From the NCBI GenBank assembly GCA_900552195.1, contig URYO01000030.1:1-10525 (forward strand): a stretch of 10,525 nucleotides of DNA, given 5' to 3'. Made by a program: the position numbers and the translations under genes. Within the stretch, counting starts at the first letter, position 1; every line of letters begins with the position of its first letter. This DNA is from an uncultured Sutterella sp. GTDB lineage: Bacteria; Pseudomonadota; Gammaproteobacteria; Burkholderiales; Burkholderiaceae_F. Positions 7,739 through 10,525 of the stretch are shown here, piece by piece. The notes under the pieces are model-generated. The model worked only from the letters and a program-made list of their open reading frames with translations. It was not told where the DNA came from and ran no database searches.

Positions 7739-10150
7739 TTATTTTTGTTTCTGAGCCCCGGAATCTTTCGTGAAACAAATCTTCAGGTCGAAGAAAAATA
7801 CAGTGCCGCCGCCTTCGTTGTCTCTTACACGGAGCCTCGAGTTATGAGACTCTGCTATTGTCTGGCAAGTACTCAGACCTAGGCCGAGGCCGTTCTTCTT
7901 AGTAGAAAAGAAGGGTGTGAACAGGCTTGCTTTCATCGTATCGCTGATTCCGGGGCCGTGATCGCCGACAGACAATTCAACGTCTTTAGCGCCGACCTTA
8001 GCACTGACCGTGATGGTTTTGTCCTCACTGCCGTGTTCCAAAATAGCCTCAGCAGCATTACGAATAAGATTCATGAGAATCTGCATGATCTGGACGGGAT
8101 CGCAAATTACATCAGGAACGACAGCAGGCAGCTCGTAAACCACCTGGACACCGGCATATTTCTTCTCGATCAGACGTCCGAGCTCCATTGTGTCGGAGAA
8201 TACGCTATTCAAAGACACACACTCCAATGTTGTCGGGCGGCGTTTAGCAAACGCTCTGATGTTCTTAATAATTTTGTCGATGCGCGCAGCCTGATTGGCA
8301 ATCTTTCGATAGATCTCCAGCACCTGAGCCTTGTTTACTCCCGGCGCCCTGTCAATCACTTCCAGCGCTGTATTGGCATAAGCGGTAATCGCGGTGAGCG
8401 GCTGATTGATTTCGTGCGTAATCGTAGAGGCCATCTCGCCGAGCGTAATGAGGCGCGAAGAGTTTTCCATCTTACTGGTCTGCTCTTCGAATTCCTGCTC
8501 ATTGATTTTTCTCTTAGTGATGTCGAGGGCAGACTGAAGGGTGACGTGAGAGCCGCCCGGAAGTGTCACTCTGGCTTCTGCTACGGAGAACCAGCGGCCA
8601 AGAGAGTCGACCCAAACCTCTCCTTGGCGATTGCCTTGCGGATCGAACGGTTCTTTAAACGCCTTGGAAATCTCTAAGTGACCGTCGGCGGTATTTCCCA
8701 GCTGTTCCGTGTAGTGGTTATTGTGAATACCTAACATACTCCCGGTCGGTTTCTGCATCACGGCGGAAATACAAGACAAGACAGAGTTCAGAAGTCTTTC
8801 GTAGGAAGCGATAGAGTCGTTCGTGAGGTTCATGGACTGAGTCTCGACAGTGTTGTCCTGGATCATATAAATCCAGCCGATATGTTCGTTGTATGCCGAG
8901 TAGAAAGGCATCGCCAGCATCAGCGCTTCAAGCGTTTCATCATTTTTGCGGCGGATCGTCAGGTCAAAGCGGTACGGCTTATCGGGTTCTTCATGAGGAC
9001 AGTCTTTCAGCAGTTGTGATGGAAGTTCAGATCCGTCTCCCCAGAAGGGATAAGGCGGTGTCTTGCCCAAAAGTTCTTCTTCGGAGTAACCGGTAATTTC
9101 CTCAGTTTGACCGTTTGTATAGACGATCTTGTTGTCCAAGTCGGTGATGATTAAAGCCAGGTTCATGGAATCTTCGATGGAGCGGCGAAGTTCCAGTTCT
9201 TTTAATGCGCGTTCAAGATCAGACTGATTCCTGCGCATTTCGCGGTTGAGGAAAAAGAGTGATAGAAGCAGAAACAGCATCAGAGCGCCCAGCCAATAAA
9301 TCAGCGGGCTGGCAAAGATCATCGGGCTTTCAAGAACGTTGCAGCCGTACAACTGAATGGAAGGCGGCAGCGGGTCAGCTGCGCGTACGTAACTCGGGAT
9401 GGTGTAGTCATCCGGCGGGTTGTAGGCAGCTCGGCCGGCAATTTCTTTTGTTCCGTGAAGGAACGAGAATTCGTAATCGGAAAGCAGCGACTGAGGAGTT
9501 GAAACTTCCAAAAGTTTGTTCAACGACAGTCTGGCGAGGAGAGCATATGTTTTTTCGCCGATGGCAAAGGGATAAATGATGACGACAGAAGGCGAAGAAA
9601 TGTCGCCGGGCGTAAACCAGAAAGAAGAGTAAGAAACGCGGTTAGAGAGGAAGGCGTCTCCGATCGCATCGCGGACGACCTGCGGATAATCCAGATAGTT
9701 ATATTGACGAAGATCGCTTCTGCCAAGCCGAGGATTTACAACAGACTCCAGGCCTTTGCCGCTCGGTTCAATGACACGAAGCAGAATAACTTCGGGGCTC
9801 GACGAGATGATTTCTCTGCCATACTTATTTACAACGGCGGGGTTGATACCGTCCAGCTCCATTTTTTCGATCATGCGGGCCATGGAGGCAGAGATGCCCC
9901 GCATTCTCATTTCGATGTTATCGGCAACCTTTGCCGTGCTCTTCATCAGATTAGTTCTGAGAATGGTTTCGTTATTTGCACGGACGTTGAAATAGAAAGC
10001 CGAGAAGATGACGATGATGAGAACCGCAATGGCCCAAATGAACGGGGTGGTGCCGCTGGGAAGATTGGAATGACTTTTCAGGCCCGCAAAAGCCGACGAA
10101 AATCGGTCAAGTAATTCGTTGCTTTGCGAAATATGCTTTTTATAAGTCAT
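7739..10150 (-). CDS. Membrane sensor histidine kinase, DctS/DctB-like, periplasmic sensor plus PAS
   Basis: This is an 803-residue inner-membrane kinase, probably the partner of the regulator downstream. The order is: short cytoplasmic start, TM1 at about 36-55, periplasmic domain of some 220 residues (about 56-275, size and position as in DctB/DctS-type Cache sensors), TM2 at about 279-301, a charged coiled coil (302-326), a PAS/PAC unit (about 325-440, IVYTNGQTEEITGYSEEELLG), a weaker second PAS-like unit (about 450-548, ending LQSALDITKRK), the phosphotransfer helix with His579 in TITHEINQPLTAI, and an ATP-binding domain with N-box NLIRNAAEAI (Asn698), G1 GDHGPG (Asp730) and G2 GLGLGLS (754-760). 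The H-box style is that of FixL, DctB and DctS. DctS/DctR pairs sense C4-dicarboxylates, but the ligand here is not shown by sequence. The start is the ATG at 10150 with a weak AGAAGA before it. All catalytic boxes are intact. Confidence 0.93.
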   Translation of the reverse strand: MTYKKHISQSNELLDRFSSAFAGLKSHSNLPSGTTPFIWAIAVLIIVIFSAFYFNVRANNETILRTNLMKSTAKVADNIEMRMRGISASMARMIEKMELDGINPAVVNKYGREIISSSPEVILLRVIEPSGKGLESVVNPRLGRSDLRQYNYLDYPQVVRDAIGDAFLSNRVSYSSFWFTPGDISSPSVVIIYPFAIGEKTYALLARLSLNKLLEVSTPQSLLSDYEFSFLHGTKEIAGRAAYNPPDDYTIPSYVRAADPLPPSIQLYGCNVLESPMIFASPLIYWLGALMLFLLLSLFFLNREMRRNQSDLERALKELELRRSIEDSMNLALIITDLDNKIVYTNGQTEEITGYSEEELLGKTPPYPFWGDGSELPSQLLKDCPHEEPDKPYRFDLTIRRKNDETLEALMLAMPFYSAYNEHIGWIYMIQDNTVETQSMNLTNDSIASYERLLNSVLSCISAVMQKPTGSMLGIHNNHYTEQLGNTADGHLEISKAFKEPFDPQGNRQGEVWVDSLGRWFSVAEARVTLPGGSHVTLQSALDITKRKINEQEFEEQTSKMENSSRLITLGEMASTITHEINQPLTAITAYANTALEVIDRAPGVNKAQVLEIYRKIANQAARIDKIIKNIRAFAKRRPTTLECVSLNSVFSDTMELGRLIEKKYAGVQVVYELPAVVPDVICDPVQIMQILMNLIRNAAEAILEHGSEDKTITVSAKVGAKDVELSVGDHGPGISDTMKASLFTPFFSTKKNGLGLGLSTCQTIAESHNSRLRVRDNEGGGTVFFFDLKICFTKDSGAQKQK

Positions 10151-10204
10151 GGCAATCTTCTAAAAATTTATATGTACGGCCGTATCTAAAAAGAGCCCTA
10201 AGAT
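10151..10204 (-). promoter_or_regulatory. Upstream region of the kinase gene with a perfect 10-bp palindrome
   Basis: TACGGCCGTA at 10175-10184 is a perfect palindrome 25 bp before the kinase ATG, in otherwise AT-rich sequence. It stands between two divergently read genes, the kinase and the small gene at 10298. Position and symmetry suit an operator or the centre of a regulator site. No clear -10/-35 pair for the kinase could be fixed. Confidence 0.4.
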
Positions 10205-10240
10205 TTGTTCATTGAAAGATACAAATCGATAATTCTTAAT
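10205..10240 (+). promoter_or_regulatory. Candidate sigma-70 promoter of the small plus-strand gene
   Basis: TTGTTC (10205-10210) and GATAAT (10228-10233) are 17 bp apart. An alternative is TTGAAA (10212-10217) with CTTAAT (10235-10240), also 17 bp apart. Either would start transcription roughly 45-60 nt before the ATG at 10298, so the structured leader would be in the message. Hexamer matches are moderate and the region is AT-rich, so chance matches are possible. Confidence 0.4.
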
Positions 10241-10263
10241 TATGCCACTCCTTCAAGCGACAA

Positions 10264-10296
10264 CTGCTTTATCAACAAGCAGGGAGGTAGTCCTCC
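10264..10296 (+). promoter_or_regulatory. Two tandem leader hairpins, the second covering the ribosome binding site
   Basis: CTGCTT (10264-10269) pairs with AAGCAG (10277-10282) over a 7-nt loop. Directly next to it, GGAGG (10283-10287) pairs with CCTCC (10292-10296) over the loop TAGT. The second stem buries the only Shine-Dalgarno of the downstream gene and ends one nucleotide before the start codon. CCTCC is the same sequence as the anti-Shine-Dalgarno core of 16S rRNA. The two stems could stack. This suggests translation that is off unless the short hairpin melts or something opens it. Confidence 0.6.
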
Positions 10297-10297
10297 A

Positions 10298-10435
10298 ATG
10301 TTAAAGGGTCCTTCCGATACGTATCACAATGTGATGGAAAAGGAAACCTTGAATTATGGTTTATCGCTTGGCTCGGCCATGTTTTTTGATGTTTACACCA
10401 ATATGCAGTCCGCAGCTGCAAAATCTAAAATCTAG
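10298..10435 (+). CDS. Small 45-residue protein of unknown function
   Basis: I do not recognise this protein with certainty. From the ATG at 10298 it has 45 residues, starting MLKGPSDTYHNVMEK and ending QSAAAKSKI. The middle, YGLSLGSAMFFDVYTNMQ, is amphipathic with small residues spaced like a packing helix; no signal peptide or clear membrane span is seen. Three things support a real gene: GGGAGG 10 nt before the ATG, a strong terminator 3 nt after the stop, and a possible promoter upstream. The frame is open back to a TTG at 10205, but that extension would translate through the leader hairpins and looks unprotein-like. The spacing L-G-x-A-M-x(3)-V ... Q resembles, from memory, the end of RebB-type R-body (killing trait) proteins; this is weak and the protein is much shorter than those. 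Confidence 0.6.
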   Translation: MLKGPSDTYHNVMEKETLNYGLSLGSAMFFDVYTNMQSAAAKSKI

Positions 10436-10438
10436 CAG

Positions 10439-10460
10439 AAGAGCCTTAGGAGGCTCTTTT
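10439..10460 (+). terminator. Rho-independent terminator after the small gene
   Basis: AAGAGCCT (10439-10446), loop TAGG and AGGCTCTT (10451-10458) make a perfect 8-bp stem whose 3' side runs into four Ts (10457-10460). It starts 3 nt after the stop codon of the 45-codon gene, which supports that gene as a separate transcription unit. On the minus strand the T-tail is weaker, so it is mainly a plus-strand element. Confidence 0.85.
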
Positions 10461-10525
10461 AAACGGAAGGATTGAATACGGCATTTGGAACGAATACTTC
10501 GGCATCTCCTTTGTTACATCTGTCT
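10459..10525 (-). other. Possible 3' end of a minus-strand gene entering from the right
   Basis: On the minus strand, one frame is open from the window edge to a TAA at 10461-10459 and reads DRCNKGDAEVFVPNAVFNPSV. If real, it would be the C-terminus of a gene convergent with the small gene, sharing its terminator region. Twenty-one open codons are not unusual by chance, and no motif is recognised. The plus strand of this stretch shows no start codon with a ribosome binding site. Confidence 0.25.

Noticed and set aside
7958..8677. 239-codon open frame on the plus strand opposite the kinase
   Set aside because: It is antisense to the phosphotransfer and ATP-binding domains, with no motif and no ribosome binding site; a shadow frame.
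10187..10201. Second terminator or repeat because AAGAGCC also appears here as at 10439
   Set aside because: There is no matching inverted arm and no T-run; the shared heptamer is likely chance.
10323..10335. CRP-type site at ATCACAATGTGAT
   Set aside because: The half-sites are in the reverse order and spacing compared with TGTGA-N6-TCACA, so it is not a CRP consensus.

Overview
The window looks like ordinary chromosome from a moderate-GC betaproteobacterium of the order Burkholderiales. A host-associated Sutterellaceae lineage (Sutterella or Parasutterella type) is my best guess, from protein style and gene order rather than from any marker gene. Seven large genes fill almost all of it, and their families are clear from motifs. 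There is no transposase, tRNA, rRNA, CRISPR array or phage gene.

Layout, left to right. (1) Bases 1-1980, plus strand: the end of the nitrogen sensor kinase NtrB (GlnL), joined by an ATGA overlap to its sigma-54 activator NtrC (GlnG). The NtrB reading frame appears broken by one extra A near base 40. (2) Bases 2004-3029, plus strand: an RlmN/Cfr-family radical-SAM RNA methyltransferase that keeps all five functional cysteines but looks like a divergent branch of the family. (3) Bases 6735-3012, minus strand: a compact operon folD - prlC - xthA (one-carbon metabolism, oligopeptidase A, exonuclease III). Its terminator lies inside the 3' coding end of the converging methyltransferase gene. (4) Bases 10150-6896, minus strand: a large membrane histidine kinase, then a FixJ/DctR-type response regulator, separated by a 162-bp AT-rich, palindrome-rich gap and ended by a strong terminator. 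(5) Bases 10151-10525: a divergent control region with a perfect 10-bp palindrome, then a 45-codon plus-strand gene with a hairpin over its ribosome binding site and its own terminator. After it comes the possible tail of another minus-strand gene.

How the genes relate. NtrBC would set transcription of nitrogen-assimilation genes. The kinase/regulator pair resembles DctS/DctR-type carboxylate sensing systems, but its ligand cannot be read from the sequence. The folD operon is housekeeping.

The least ordinary parts are the small gene at 10298-10435 with its structured leader, the terminator embedded in a convergent gene, and the ntrB frameshift. I do not see a convincing new multi-gene system. 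The small gene is the best candidate for something undescribed.
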